Shown here piece after piece: positions 52,642 through 61,710 of a stretch of DNA of 64,000 nt. The notes below the pieces were generated by a model that saw only the letters and a program-made list of their open reading frames with translations, was not told where the DNA came from and ran no database searches. The position numbers were made by a program, and so were the translations under genes. Position 1 is the stretch's first letter; the number at the start of each line of letters is the position of its first letter. The stretch is taken from contig NZ_CP077970.1 in the NCBI RefSeq assembly GCF_024758505.1, positions 5,022,001 to 5,086,000 on the forward strand. Reading direction: 5' to 3'. Origin of the DNA: Bradyrhizobium arachidis. Lineage in GTDB: Bacteria > Pseudomonadota > Alphaproteobacteria > Rhizobiales > Xanthobacteraceae.

Positions 52642-53161
52642 CCACGTCTACAATGTTCTGTTCCTGTGCACCGGCAATTCGGCGCGCTCGATCCTCGCTG
52701 AGTCGATTCTTCGCAAGGACGGCGCCGGGCGCTTTCAGTCCTTCTCAGCCGGCAGCACCCCGAAAGGCGCGGTCCACCCGCTGGCACTGCGCACGCTGGA
52801 AAGCATGGACTATCCCGCTGACGGGATGCGATCGAAGAGCTGGCTTGAGTTCGCGGTCCCCGATGCGCCGGTGATGGATTTCGTCTTCACGGTTTGCGAC
52901 AATGCGGCCGGCGAGGCCTGCCCGATCCGGCCGGGACAGCCGATGACTGCGCACTGGGGTATCGAGGATCCTGCCTCAGCAGAAGGCACCGATCTGGAGA
53001 AGCAGGCGGCGTTCGTCACGGCGTTCCGCTATCTCAAGAATCGGATCGATACCTTCGTCAACCTCCCGCTCAGGAGCATCGACAAGCTCTCGCTCGGCAC
53101 CAAGCTGCGCGAGATCGGCCGCTCTGACGGTGCAACACGTTCAGAGCCGAAGGCCGGCTGA
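52634..53161 (+). CDS. arsC: arsenate reductase, low-molecular-weight phosphatase type
   Basis: 175 residues. The P-loop is LFLCTGNSARS with nucleophile Cys12; the redox pair is Cys88 and Cys96 (TVCDNAAGEACP). The C-terminal FRYLKNRIDTFVNLPL is typical of the thioredoxin- or mycothiol-coupled class. It reduces arsenate to arsenite in the cytoplasm. GTG 52634 follows AAAGGAACG. The frame is open upstream but overlaps arsR. The stop TGA shares bases with the ATG of the aquaporin gene. Confidence 0.93.
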   Translation: MPDHVYNVLFLCTGNSARSILAESILRKDGAGRFQSFSAGSTPKGAVHPLALRTLESMDYPADGMRSKSWLEFAVPDAPVMDFVFTVCDNAAGEACPIRPGQPMTAHWGIEDPASAEGTDLEKQAAFVTAFRYLKNRIDTFVNLPLRSIDKLSLGTKLREIGRSDGATRSEPKAG

Positions 53162-53859
53162 TGGAAACGTTCGACCTTTCGCGACGCCTGGCCGCCGAAG
53201 CCCTCGGTACAGCTATTCTCGTAGCTACCGTTGTCGGTTCTGGCATCATGGCGGAAACACTGACCAAGGACGTCGCCCTTGCGCTTCTCTGCAACACCTT
53301 GCCAACCGGAGCCATCCTCGTCGTCCTGATCACCGTACTTGGTCCGATCTCCGGCGCCCATTTCAATCCGGCTGTCACGCTGGTCTTCACCGGCAAGCGC
53401 GAGCTGCCGGTGAATGAGGCCCTGCTCTACATCATCGCCCAGATCGTCGGCGGCGCCATCGGGACGATGGTGGCCCACCTGATGTTCGCGCTCCCCCTGG
53501 TTGACCTGTCGATCAAGGTTCGGACCGGCGGAGCGCAATGGTTTGCGGAAGCCGTGGCTGCCTTCGGATTGGTCGCCACGATCCTTGCCGGCATCCGCTT
53601 CCAGCGCGGGGCCGTCCCTTGGCTGGTAGGCCTCTACATCACGGCCGCGTATTGGTTCACCGCATCGACGTCATTTGCCAATCCGGCGGTCGCAATTGCG
53701 CGTTCCCTGACGAACACCTTTTCCGGCATTCGCCCGACCGACCTTCCGGGATTCATTCTCGCCGAACTCTTCGGAGCAATCGCCGGCATGCTGCTGATGA
53801 ACTGGCTTCTCGGGCGCGCCGATGTGCGCGGCCCCGTTGCCATTACGGAGACCCGATGA
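53161..53859 (+). CDS. aqpS: aquaglyceroporin-type channel, AqpS-like
   Basis: 232 residues with six membrane segments and two NPA half-helices: GAHFNPAV (about 65) and FANPAVAIAR (about 178). In Sinorhizobium meliloti the aqpS gene of the ars operon replaces arsB and lets arsenite leave by its gradient; the same gene order arsR-aqpS-arsC appears here with an extra arsC. Start ATG 53161 overlaps the arsC stop. Selectivity for arsenite is inferred from context. Confidence 0.92.
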   Translation: METFDLSRRLAAEALGTAILVATVVGSGIMAETLTKDVALALLCNTLPTGAILVVLITVLGPISGAHFNPAVTLVFTGKRELPVNEALLYIIAQIVGGAIGTMVAHLMFALPLVDLSIKVRTGGAQWFAEAVAAFGLVATILAGIRFQRGAVPWLVGLYITAAYWFTASTSFANPAVAIARSLTNTFSGIRPTDLPGFILAELFGAIAGMLLMNWLLGRADVRGPVAITETR

Positions 53860-54269
53860 TGAGCGTCACGATCTATCACAATCCGGACTGCGGTACCTCG
53901 CGCAACACGCTGGCGATGATCCGGCAGAGCGGCGTCGAGCCTGTCGTCGTTGAATACCTCAAGACGCCGCCATCGCGCGAGAAGCTCAGAGAGCTGATCG
54001 CTGCAATGGGAATCCCGGCCCGCGCTCTGCTGCGCGAGAAAGGAACGCCGTATAAAGAGCTCGGATTGGGTGATCTCAAGTGGACCGACGACGAACTGCT
54101 CGATTTCATGATGGCGCATCCCATCCTCATCAATCGCCCGATCGTGGTTACGCCAAAGGGCGTGCGATTGTGCCGGCCCTCGGAAGACGTGATCGACCTC
54201 CTGGATGATCCCGTCGGCCGTTTCGTCAAGGAAGACGGCGAAGTCGTCGAAGCCCGCCATGAAACCTGA
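53856..54269 (+). CDS. arsC: arsenate reductase, glutaredoxin-dependent type
   Basis: 137 residues of the E. coli R773-type ArsC fold. The nucleophile is Cys12 in YHNPDCGTSRN, and Arg residues in LLREKGTPYKE, NRPIVVT and RLCRPSEDV supply the arsenate pocket. It would use glutathione and glutaredoxin. It is unrelated to the other arsC of the same operon. ATG 53856 overlaps the aqpS stop as ATGA. The last four genes are therefore tightly linked. Confidence 0.93.
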   Translation: MMSVTIYHNPDCGTSRNTLAMIRQSGVEPVVVEYLKTPPSREKLRELIAAMGIPARALLREKGTPYKELGLGDLKWTDDELLDFMMAHPILINRPIVVTPKGVRLCRPSEDVIDLLDDPVGRFVKEDGEVVEARHET

Positions 54270-54362
54270 ACTCCTGTTCAGCAAAGTTTCCTCGAGGTTC
54301 CTGCAACACCCGGTACCCCCAGTCGTTAGTCCCTCTGCGCAAACGATGCACAGGAGGAACAG

Positions 54363-54605
54363 ATGAAGAAGCTCACTTACGCTCTTGCAGCGGCAGCGAC
54401 GCTTGCAATCGGTGCCCCGACCATCGCGAATGCGGGCGGTTTCGGCGTCTATGTCGGCGGCGACTCCGGCTATTACGGGGACCGCTACTACAATGGTCCG
54501 CGGGCACGATTCTACGGTCACGACCGCGGCTGGCACAACGGCTGGTACCATCGTGATTACGACCGCGGCGTCGTGATCCGCCGTTATCATCACTGGGATG
54601 ACTAA
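54363..54605 (+). CDS. secreted Gly/Tyr/His-rich small protein, 80 aa
   Basis: CAGGAGGAACAG directly precedes ATG 54363. Signal peptide KKLTYALAAAATLAIGAPTI, cleavage after ANA near residue 24. The mature part is GGFGVYVGGDSGYYGDRYYN and a His/Arg/Tyr/Asp-rich tail. It is like the exported peptide at 11131 in composition but not in detail. The role is unknown. A perfect terminator follows. Confidence 0.7.
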   Translation: MKKLTYALAAAATLAIGAPTIANAGGFGVYVGGDSGYYGDRYYNGPRARFYGHDRGWHNGWYHRDYDRGVVIRRYHHWDD

Positions 54606-54627
54606 CGCAGCCCGCTAAAGTCGGCAG

Positions 54628-54655
54628 GAAAGGCCTCGCCTCGGCGAGGCCTTTC
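54628..54655. terminator. bidirectional terminator
   Basis: GAAAGGCCTCGCC and GGCGAGGCCTTTC form a perfect 13 bp stem with a TC loop. The flanking A and T runs let it act on both strands, between the convergent genes at 54363 and 54694. Confidence 0.85.
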
Positions 54656-54693
54656 CGCGACGCCATCTGCATAAAGCCGATCACATCGCCGAA

Positions 54694-56412
54694 CTACCCG
54701 AGATGCCTGCGTAACATTCCCGCAGCATCCATCGCGGCACACCATCCGAACACGATGGCAGGGCCGATCATCGTCCCCGGCCCCGGATAGGTGCCGCGAA
54801 AGATCGAGGATGCATCGGTCCCGGCGGCGTAGAGGCCGGGGATGACTGTCCCGCTGCCGGTCAGAACACGCGCGGCTGAATCCGTATGCAGGCCGGCACT
54901 GCTCGCGAGATCGGACGGCCAGACTGCGACCGCGTAATACGGTCCTGGTCCGATCCGGCGCAGGCACGGGTTGGGCCTGCTCAGGGGGTCGCCGTTGAAG
55001 CGGTTCAACGCACTCGACCCGCGGCCGAAGTCTTCGTCCACGCCGGTTTCGGCATAGCGGTTGTATCGCGCGATGGTCTGGGCAAGCCCATCCCCGTCAA
55101 CGCCGATCTTTGCGGCCAGGGCCTCGATGGTCTCGCCCTCGATCAGATATTTGGCCTTTAGGAAGCGGTCGAGATATCTGGTGCCGGGATGGACCAGGCC
55201 GATGCCGAAATCCCTGATGAAGCTGCGATCGCAGATCAGGAAAGCCGGCACACCTGACGCGGTGGACGCGTTCGAGCGGAGCATCGCGGCCACGAAGTCG
55301 TGGTAGGAGTCGGCTTCATTGACGAAACGACGGCCCGATGTGTTGACGGCAAGCAGTCCCGGCTTGGCGCGATCGAGCATGATGTGGGGGAAGACTGACA
55401 CATGGCCGTCGTCTTGCGTCATGACCGAAACAGGCATCCACAGGCCCGGGCTTTCGAGGTCGCGCGCGATGACGGCATTGACGCGCTCGGCCGCCAAAAT
55501 GCCGTCGCCGGTGTTGGACGAAGGCGTCATTGAGTAGCGGCGCACGCCTTCCGGAAACAACCGTTCGCGCAGTTCGCGGCTCCAGCCGATACCGCCCGTC
55601 GCCAGCACCACGCCCTTGCGGGCGCGGACCGTCAACTCTCCGGCCGGAGTCGAGAGGACGGCGCCGACGACGGCGTCACCCCTGTAGACAAGCTCGCTGA
55701 GCCCTGTCTCGTAGCGCAGGTCGACGCCGGCACGGCGGATATCGGCAAACAACCTGGCGACCAGCGCGTTGCCCATGATCAGGCGTGTTCCCCGCTTGTA
55801 GCTGGTACGATCGAGCGCATGCCGGGCGAGAATGCCAACGACATGTCTGAGGTGCGCCCAACTGCGGAACGGAGCCACCAGTGCCGGAATATCGGTCTTT
55901 CCGACCATCATGCCGCCGAGAACCAAAAACTCCCGACGCGGCGGCCTGATGCGCGCAAAGTCGGCGCCGAGCTTACGGCCGTCGTAGGGAATGGCGCCGA
56001 GGGCACGACCGCCGATCGCAGCGCCCGGCAGGTTCTTGTAGTCAGGGTGCACGGGTGGCGCAGCGAACTGCACGCTCGTCTTCTGTTCGAGATAGTCGAG
56101 CACGATGGGGCCGGCCTTGAGGAACGTCTCCAGGCGCTCGTCCGTCGCATGCGCGCCGAGTAGTGCCGCGAGATAGGTCCGGGCCGCTTCGAGCGTATCA
56201 GGCGTGCCTGCGCGCTGGCTTTGACGGCTTCCCGGAATCCAGACAGTCCCGGCGGAGGTCGCGGTGGTGCCACCCACCATGTCAGACTATTCGCAAAGGA
56301 TGACCTGGAGCCCCTCAAGGGCGCCGACCAGCGCGGCGGTCATGCCGGCCGCACCGGCGCCGAAAACCAGGAGATCGGTCTCGACATCCGAGGCACGATC
56401 GACTTGCGGCAT
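54694..56412 (-). pseudogene. FAD-dependent dehydrogenase gene interrupted by one in-frame amber codon
   Basis: Read from ATG 56412, the first 41 codons encode a normal FAD-binding start (LLVFGAGAAGMTAALVGALE, then LQVILCE), followed by TAG at 56289-56287, then SDMVGGTTATSAGTVWIPG without a frame change. In relatives the site is usually a Lys or Gln (E-K/Q-SD.VGG). The rest (527 codons after ATG 56280) is intact to YAAGTDASSIFRGTYPG and the end. The family is fumarate reductase/3-ketosteroid dehydrogenase type. Translation from 56280 would lack GAGAAG, so the product would not bind FAD. It could be a recent mutation or a sequencing error. Confidence 0.85.
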
Positions 56413-56429
56413 CGCGAGCCCCCTTCCGC

Positions 56430-57248
56430 TCACACCGGGTTGCGCGCCCTCGCGACGACGGCTTTCGCCGCCTGCAGCGCGCGGCGCGCTCGCGTCTCGC
56501 TGTCAACGGTTTTCGCCAGCTGAACGGTCGGAACCTCGATGCTGACCGTCAGATCGTCGGGCATCGCCCTCGCGAGCCCAACGAGATCGATGCCGCCCTC
56601 GCCCGGAAACATCCGCTCCTCGCGCGCGGCATGGATGAGCTGCTCCGTCGTCGCCGGGCGCTCGGCCGGGCCGTCGCAGATCTGCCAGTAGTGAAGGCGT
56701 TTTGCCTGGATGGTGCCGATATCCGCGAGCGAGCTTCGCGACCGGTCGAAATGCAGCGCGTCGACCAGAATGCCGGCAGCGGGATGATCGACCTCGCCGA
56801 CGATGCGCATCGCCGTCTTCAGGTCCGGGACGCTGGTCCAGGGCATGAATTCGAGGTCGGACGTCAGTCCATATTTTGCGGCCGCCTCGCAAAATTGCCG
56901 GTAGCGATCGGAGAACCGCGCCAGGTCCGGATCGTAGGCTGCGACGAGAATGTGTTTTGCGCCAAGCCGCGCGCCTGCTTCGAAGAAGGGCGTGAACGAC
57001 CCGATGTCCGTGTCGGGCCGGAACGCAACGACTTCGAGATCGGCGACCGTCACACCCGTCGCCTGCATTCGTCGCAGCGTCTCCCGGAACAGCGGCTCAT
57101 CATCCATCAGGCGATAGGCAATCCCATCAGGCGTTGCCGGCAACAGCCTGAGCCCGACCATTTCGTAGCCACAGCGCGCCGCGACCTCGATCATCTCGGG
57201 CGGCGCGAGCTCCAGCACGGTCAATGCGGCGAGCGAGAAATTTGCCAT
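56430..57248 (-). CDS. sugar phosphate isomerase/epimerase family protein (TIM barrel)
   Basis: 272 residues of the xylose-isomerase-like TIM barrel. Likely metal ligands are the Glu in TSDLEFMPW (about 133), Asp in AAGILVDALHFDRS (about 165), a His/Gln in HYWQICDGP (about 190) and Glu in LTVSIEVP near 240. Relatives act on keto-sugars, inosose or 3-dehydroshikimate, so the substrate is open. Its ATG overlaps the stop of the upstream gene as TGATG. It stands between the broken dehydrogenase gene and the gene of unknown function. Confidence 0.85.
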   Translation of the reverse strand: MANFSLAALTVLELAPPEMIEVAARCGYEMVGLRLLPATPDGIAYRLMDDEPLFRETLRRMQATGVTVADLEVVAFRPDTDIGSFTPFFEAGARLGAKHILVAAYDPDLARFSDRYRQFCEAAAKYGLTSDLEFMPWTSVPDLKTAMRIVGEVDHPAAGILVDALHFDRSRSSLADIGTIQAKRLHYWQICDGPAERPATTEQLIHAAREERMFPGEGGIDLVGLARAMPDDLTVSIEVPTVQLAKTVDSETRARRALQAAKAVVARARNPV

Positions 57249-57904
57249 CAGCTGAAATCCGCGAGGCGGGCGTCGAGCGAAAACATGCTCTGATAGACCT
57301 CAGGCTCGCTCGCCCGGTCCAGAACGTCAGGCACAATCTCGGCCGCCTTCCGCAAGGCCGCCTGCAGCGACGCCGTGTCCAGCGCCTCGATCAACAGGAG
57401 CCCTGCGAAAAACCCCTCGTTCTTCCGCATGCCTTTCTCTGTTGAGGGTACCGAGGTCCGCGCTTCATCGGTCGCGCCGATCTGCACGGCGGCAACCCCG
57501 TCGCAGGCGACGAGCGCTTCGGCCAATCCCTGGGGATCAACCGGCAACTGCTCGATCCGTAGCGCCATGATCGTGGCGCCCTCGCCGTGCCCCGCGCGCG
57601 CGCGCATGATGCCCCCGCCCCGCCTGAAATTGCCGAGCTTTGGCATGATGCGCTGCGACCACGCCGTCGGCGCGTTGAGACGCGCCAGATAGGCCTCGCC
57701 GTCGAGCACCTCGGGCGTTTCCAGCTCGTACAGGATGAAGAAGCGGTTGATGTCGTCCCTCACAGCGCGGAAGACACGCGATGCCAGGAAGCCCTTGGTG
57801 GTCACGCGCTCGGTCGTGTGCTCGCGCGTCAGCCAGTGCCGGTAATCGACGAGGTCGCTCGTCTCGACGTCGCTCCAGATGGCGAGAAAGCCCGCTCCGC
57901 GCAT
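57248..57904 (-). CDS. conserved hypothetical protein, 218 aa
   Basis: Two halves that look like tandem alpha/beta-barrel dimer domains: residues about 1-105 (GAGFLAIWSDVETSDLVDYRHW, FFILYELETPEVL) and 118-210 (EQLPVDPQGLAEALVACDGV, FFAGLLLIEALDTASLQAAL). The first half recalls DUF4286/EthD-like ferredoxin-fold proteins. GGGGGG lies 4 bases before ATG 57904. The open frame upstream runs into repeat copy 4 (giving MIRKSAQRFSLATNAERVCA), which I do not count as protein. It is coupled to the isomerase gene downstream. Confidence 0.7.
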   Translation of the reverse strand: MRGAGFLAIWSDVETSDLVDYRHWLTREHTTERVTTKGFLASRVFRAVRDDINRFFILYELETPEVLDGEAYLARLNAPTAWSQRIMPKLGNFRRGGGIMRARAGHGEGATIMALRIEQLPVDPQGLAEALVACDGVAAVQIGATDEARTSVPSTEKGMRKNEGFFAGLLLIEALDTASLQAALRKAAEIVPDVLDRASEPEVYQSMFSLDARLADFS

Positions 57905-57920
57905 CCCGCCCCCCGTTCTT

Positions 57921-58003
57921 TGTTTGAGCATGATCTCCGCGCAAACGCGTTCCGCGTTTGTCGCGAGAGAAAACCGCTGCGCACTTTTCCGGATCATGCT
58001 CTA
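57921..58003 (-). repeat. intergenic repeat, copy 4, first module only
   Basis: On the minus strand it begins at the TAG stop of aroQ, then AGCATGATCC (58000-57991), AGTGCGCAGCGGTTTTCTCT, and closes with GATCATGCT (57935-57927). The second module is absent. This is the only copy inside an apparent operon. Confidence 0.88.
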
Positions 58004-58495
58004 CGCCTTGCCGCCGGCGGCGATCCCGTGCAGGGCCGCCGGAATCGTTGCAGGCAATTGTCCGAGCCGCTGCACCGCCGCCAGGATCGCGGCGAGATAG
58101 CCGTAGGGACCGAGACCGCAAATGACTGAGGTGCAGGCGCTCGACGTGATCGAGTGACGATGCAGCTCGTCCCGCGCGTGGATGTTCGAGATGTGTACCT
58201 CGATCTTCACACCCTCAAAAATCTTCAGCGCATCGATCAGCGCGATCGAGGTGAAGGAATAGGCCGCGGGGTTCATGATGATCGCATCCGCCTTGCCATG
58301 GGCTGATTGAATGAGGTTGACGAGCTCGCCCTCCATGTTCGACTGGTGGAACGAGATCGACACACCGAGATGATCGGCAAGCGCCTGGCAGCTCGCCTCG
58401 ATCTCCCCGAGCGTCGTCGAGCCGTAGATGTGCGGTTCCCTGATGCCGAGGAAATTGAGGTTGGGTCCATTGAGGATCATGATCCTTGCGGCCAT
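58001..58495 (-). CDS. aroQ: 3-dehydroquinate dehydratase, type II
   Basis: 164 residues. Type II hallmarks: ILNGPNLNFLGIREPHIYG with the catalytic Tyr near residue 24, HQSNMEGELVNLIQSAHGK, NPAAYSFTSIALIDAL, and VEVHISNIHARDE-like EVHISNIHARDELHRHS with the catalytic His near 100. It is slightly longer than the usual 145-150. It dehydrates 3-dehydroquinate to 3-dehydroshikimate in a dodecamer. Placement in a TRAP/catabolic cluster rather than with biosynthetic aro genes suggests a catabolic copy, as in quinate use. Repeat copy 4 begins at its stop. Confidence 0.92.
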   Translation of the reverse strand: MAARIMILNGPNLNFLGIREPHIYGSTTLGEIEASCQALADHLGVSISFHQSNMEGELVNLIQSAHGKADAIIMNPAAYSFTSIALIDALKIFEGVKIEVHISNIHARDELHRHSITSSACTSVICGLGPYGYLAAILAAVQRLGQLPATIPAALHGIAAGGKA

Positions 58496-58542
58496 TTCGC
58501 CCTTTCCTTCTCATTTTTTCGACGCGATACCAGGCGAGAGGA

Positions 58543-59823
58543 TTAACCGCCGAACCACTTTGCCGGAATCGTCACCAGCCCCGAGAACAGCACCATCGCG
58601 AACAGCACGATAAGCTGCGCGATCATGAAGGGCCAGACGCCCTTGATGATGTCCTCCATGCTGATCCTGGACACGCCGCACACGACGTTGAGCACGATGC
58701 CGACCGGTGGCGTGATCAGGCCGATGGAATTGTTGATGATGAAGAGGACGCCGAAATAGACGGGGTCGATGTGCGCCGCCTTGATGATCGGCATCAGGAT
58801 CGGCGTCAGGATCAGGATCGTCGGCGTCATGTCGAGTGCCGTTCCCACGATCACCACCACGACCATGATCGCCAGCATCAGCATGGTGTTGTTGCCCATG
58901 AAGGGTTTCAGGAGATCGACGACCTGGGCGGAGATTTCGGACACCGTGATGAGCCAGGACGACACCAGCGCCGCGGCGACCAGGAACATCACCACACTCG
59001 TCGTCACGGCCGAGGACACCAGGACCGCGTAGAGCTCCGACCATTTCAGCTCGCGATAGATACAGGTCGCGACGAACAGCGAGTAGACGGCGACAACCAC
59101 GCCAGCCTCGGTCGGCGTGAAGATGCCAAAGCGCAGACCCACGATGATGATCCCGGGCAGCATCAGCGCCCAGAAACCGTCGATGATGGCGTGCACGACT
59201 TCACGCAGCGAGGCCCTCGGCGGCGGCGACAGGTTTTCCTTGCGCACGACCCAGTACCAGGCCGCGCAGAGGCCCAATCCGAGCAGCAGGCCGGGCACGA
59301 TGCCGGCGAGAAACAGTTTTGAGATCGACACGTTGGCGGCGACGCCAAAGATCACGAATCCGATGCTGGGCGGGATGACGGGACCGATGACGCCGCCGGC
59401 GGCGACGAGGCCGGCCGCGTAGGTCTTCTTGTGTCCCGCCGCCACCATCATCGGCACCAGCAGCGCCGCGAGCGCAGCCGCATCGGCCGCGGCCGATCCC
59501 GAGAGCGACGAGAGGATGCAGGCCGCAAGAATGGTCACGTAGCCGAGGCCGCCGCGGAAATGGCCGACCGCAACCAGGGCGACATTGACGATGCGCTTGG
59601 CGAGCCCGCCCTTGTTCATGATCTCGCCGGCGAGCATGAAGAAGGGAATGGCCATCAGCGGAAAGCTGTCGGCGCCGTTGATGACGTTCTGTGCCACGAT
59701 CTGGGAATCGAACATGTCGATCGTGCTCATCAGGGCCACGCCGCAGATGAGGAGCGCAAACGCAATCGGCATGCCCAAGGCCATGGCGCCGAGCAACGAG
59801 ACGGTGAAGACGGCGATCGTCAT
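58543..59823 (-). CDS. dctM: TRAP transporter large membrane subunit DctM
   Basis: 426 residues and 11-12 hydrophobic segments. The N-terminal VSLLGAMALGMPIAFALLI and FMLAGEIMNKGGLAKRIVN, LSGSAAADAAALAALLVP and PPSIGFVIFGV boxes are typical of DctM. It forms the ion-driven channel with DctQ. ATG 59823 begins the conserved part; the frame is open 52 codons earlier. It follows dctQ by 49 bp and precedes aroQ by 47 bp, supporting a shared transcript. Confidence 0.95.
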   Translation of the reverse strand: MTIAVFTVSLLGAMALGMPIAFALLICGVALMSTIDMFDSQIVAQNVINGADSFPLMAIPFFMLAGEIMNKGGLAKRIVNVALVAVGHFRGGLGYVTILAACILSSLSGSAAADAAALAALLVPMMVAAGHKKTYAAGLVAAGGVIGPVIPPSIGFVIFGVAANVSISKLFLAGIVPGLLLGLGLCAAWYWVVRKENLSPPPRASLREVVHAIIDGFWALMLPGIIIVGLRFGIFTPTEAGVVVAVYSLFVATCIYRELKWSELYAVLVSSAVTTSVVMFLVAAALVSSWLITVSEISAQVVDLLKPFMGNNTMLMLAIMVVVVIVGTALDMTPTILILTPILMPIIKAAHIDPVYFGVLFIINNSIGLITPPVGIVLNVVCGVSRISMEDIIKGVWPFMIAQLIVLFAMVLFSGLVTIPAKWFGG

Positions 59824-59872
59824 GGCTTGATCCGGCTGACGCGAAGGGAATGAAGGGGCACGACGGAAGACA

Positions 59873-60382
59873 TCACTGCTCCTCCGATTCCCGGACGGCG
59901 ACCATGTCCTCCTCGCTCGCCCGCCCGCTGACCACGCGGTACAAGTCGTAGGCCAGGATGACCGCGGCAGACACGCCAAAAATCACGCCGACCGCGTAGA
60001 AGATGGCCATCGAAAGACCGGTGGCCGGCGCGCGATCATCGAGGTTGATGATGGTCTGGCGCCAGCTCCCTGACAGCAGCAGCCAGTCGGCAAACAGCAT
60101 CAGGCAGTAATTGAGGACAAAGCAGACGCGCTTGCCGGTGGCCGACAGTTTTCGGATCAGGGTGTCGACGCCGAGATGGGCGTGCTCGCGCAGCGCGACG
60201 ATCGCGCCGAGAAACGTCAGCCAGACCAGCAGCCAGCGCGACAGCTCCTCGGAGATCGCGATGCCCGAGTTGAAGCCGTAACGCAGGACCACGTTGCCGA
60301 AGACCAGCACCACCATGACCACGAGACAGGCGGCAATGACGCCCTTGAGGAGCGTGCAATAGAGATCGAGAAATCGCGCCAT
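59873..60382 (-). CDS. dctQ: TRAP transporter small membrane subunit DctQ
   Basis: 169 residues with four hydrophobic segments: 10-35, 48-66, 88-106 and 125-145. The box ISEELSRWLLVWLTFLGAIV is the usual DctQ signature. It pairs with DctM and delivers substrate from the DctP receptor. It lies 87 bp after dctP and 49 bp before dctM on the same strand. ATG 60382 is the clear start. Confidence 0.92.
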   Translation of the reverse strand: MARFLDLYCTLLKGVIAACLVVMVVLVFGNVVLRYGFNSGIAISEELSRWLLVWLTFLGAIVALREHAHLGVDTLIRKLSATGKRVCFVLNYCLMLFADWLLLSGSWRQTIINLDDRAPATGLSMAIFYAVGVIFGVSAAVILAYDLYRVVSGRASEEDMVAVRESEEQ

Positions 60383-60469
60383 GTGAGCCGTCCAGGCAAA
60401 TGAGGGGCGAGAGCCGGCCCAAGGACCCGCGATGGGCCGGCTCCGCCGTCTGCGTAACGAAGAAGTCGA

Positions 60470-61486
60470 CTACTTCACGTCCTTGCGGATGCGCTCGATC
60501 TCGTCGTTGAAGATCTTCACTGTCTCCGGCCGAAGATTGGCCGAGATCTTGTCGACGACCGGCTGCGCCGTCTTGCGCATGCGGTCGGTCTCCTCAGGGG
60601 CGATCGTGTTGAACTGCATGCCCTTGGCCTGCAATTCCGCGAGCGCCTTTTCGGTCTGGATGCGCGTCTGGTCCTTCTGGTAGCCACGGCTTTCCTCATA
60701 GGCCTCGCGCATCAGCCGCTGCTCGGTCGGCGACAGCTTGTCCCAGAACGCCTTGCTCACCAGGATGATGTTGAGCGTGAAGGTGTGGTTGGTGGCAGAG
60801 ACGTATTTCTGCACCTCGTAAAACTTGTTGGAGAGAATGACCGTGTAGGGATTTTCCTGCCCATCGACGGTGCGCGTCTCCAGCGCCGAATAGAGCTCGC
60901 CGAACGCCATCGGGACCGGATTGGCCTTAAAGGCACCAAAAGTTTCTAAATAGACCGGGTTCGGGATCACGCGCAGCTTGAGGCCGCTGAAATCCTCGAG
61001 TTTTGTGATGGGACGGGTGCTGTTGGTGACGTTGCGGAAGCCCAGGCCCCAATAGCCGAGCGCGACCAGCCCCTTCGAGGGCAGGGTATCGATCATCGCC
61101 TTGCCATAGGCGCCCGTGCCCAGCGCGTCGGCCTGCTCGACGGTGTTGAAGAGGAACGGAAAGTCGATCAGCCCGAATTCGGGCACGACGGTCGCGAGCG
61201 ACGTGGTCGAGGCCGACAGCATTTCCTGGGTGCCGCCGCGCAGCGCCGATTGCTGCTGCAGCTCGTTGCCGAGTTGCGAGGCCGCGAACTCGCGGACCTT
61301 CATCTTGCCATCGCTCTTGGCCAGCAGGATCTCGGCGAATTTCTTCACGCCCATGCTCACGGGGTGATCGGTGTTGTTCAGGTGGCCCCACCTGATCGTC
61401 CGCTCCTGAACCTCCTGAGCGGATGCGCCGACCGTCAGCGCCACACAGACCGCCGTCGCAGACAGCGCCCGTACCAACAAGCTCAT
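60470..61486 (-). CDS. dctP: TRAP substrate-binding protein DctP
   Basis: 338 residues with a signal peptide (LLVRALSATAVCVALTVGAS, cleaved after SAQ near 24). The mature DctP fold begins RTIRWGHLNNTDHPVSMGVK, and the family element LRVIPNPVYLETFGAFKANP holds the Arg that binds the substrate carboxylate (about 170). GELYSALETRTVDGQENP is also typical. It sits at the head of dctPQM, with the divergent GntR regulator upstream. The ligand is probably a carboxylate, not further defined. Confidence 0.95.
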   Translation of the reverse strand: MSLLVRALSATAVCVALTVGASAQEVQERTIRWGHLNNTDHPVSMGVKKFAEILLAKSDGKMKVREFAASQLGNELQQQSALRGGTQEMLSASTTSLATVVPEFGLIDFPFLFNTVEQADALGTGAYGKAMIDTLPSKGLVALGYWGLGFRNVTNSTRPITKLEDFSGLKLRVIPNPVYLETFGAFKANPVPMAFGELYSALETRTVDGQENPYTVILSNKFYEVQKYVSATNHTFTLNIILVSKAFWDKLSPTEQRLMREAYEESRGYQKDQTRIQTEKALAELQAKGMQFNTIAPEETDRMRKTAQPVVDKISANLRPETVKIFNDEIERIRKDVK

Positions 61487-61710
61487 CGTTTTACCTCCCT
61501 GTTCGATCGGGCACGAACGGCGGCTTAAGCCATTATTTTCTGCACCCTCAGCTTAACCAAAAATCATACATATATTTCAGAGTCAAATGATGATATCTTT
61601 TTCATCTGATGTTTTTCAATACATAGGACGAGTGTATCTGCTATATGCTGGCAACATTGATGGTTCGGCCGGGGGCGCCGGGCCGACCAAGAAGGCGGGA
61701 TCGGAAAAGC

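Noticed and set aside
57905..57997. N-terminal extension of the 218-aa protein (start at 57997)
   Set aside because: The extra 31 residues are encoded by repeat copy 4, and a strong GGGGGG ribosome site precedes ATG 57904.
61619..61637. ATACA-N9-TGTAT as operator for the GntR regulator at 61711
   Set aside because: The arms are only five bases and the region is AT-rich, so such a match is expected by chance.
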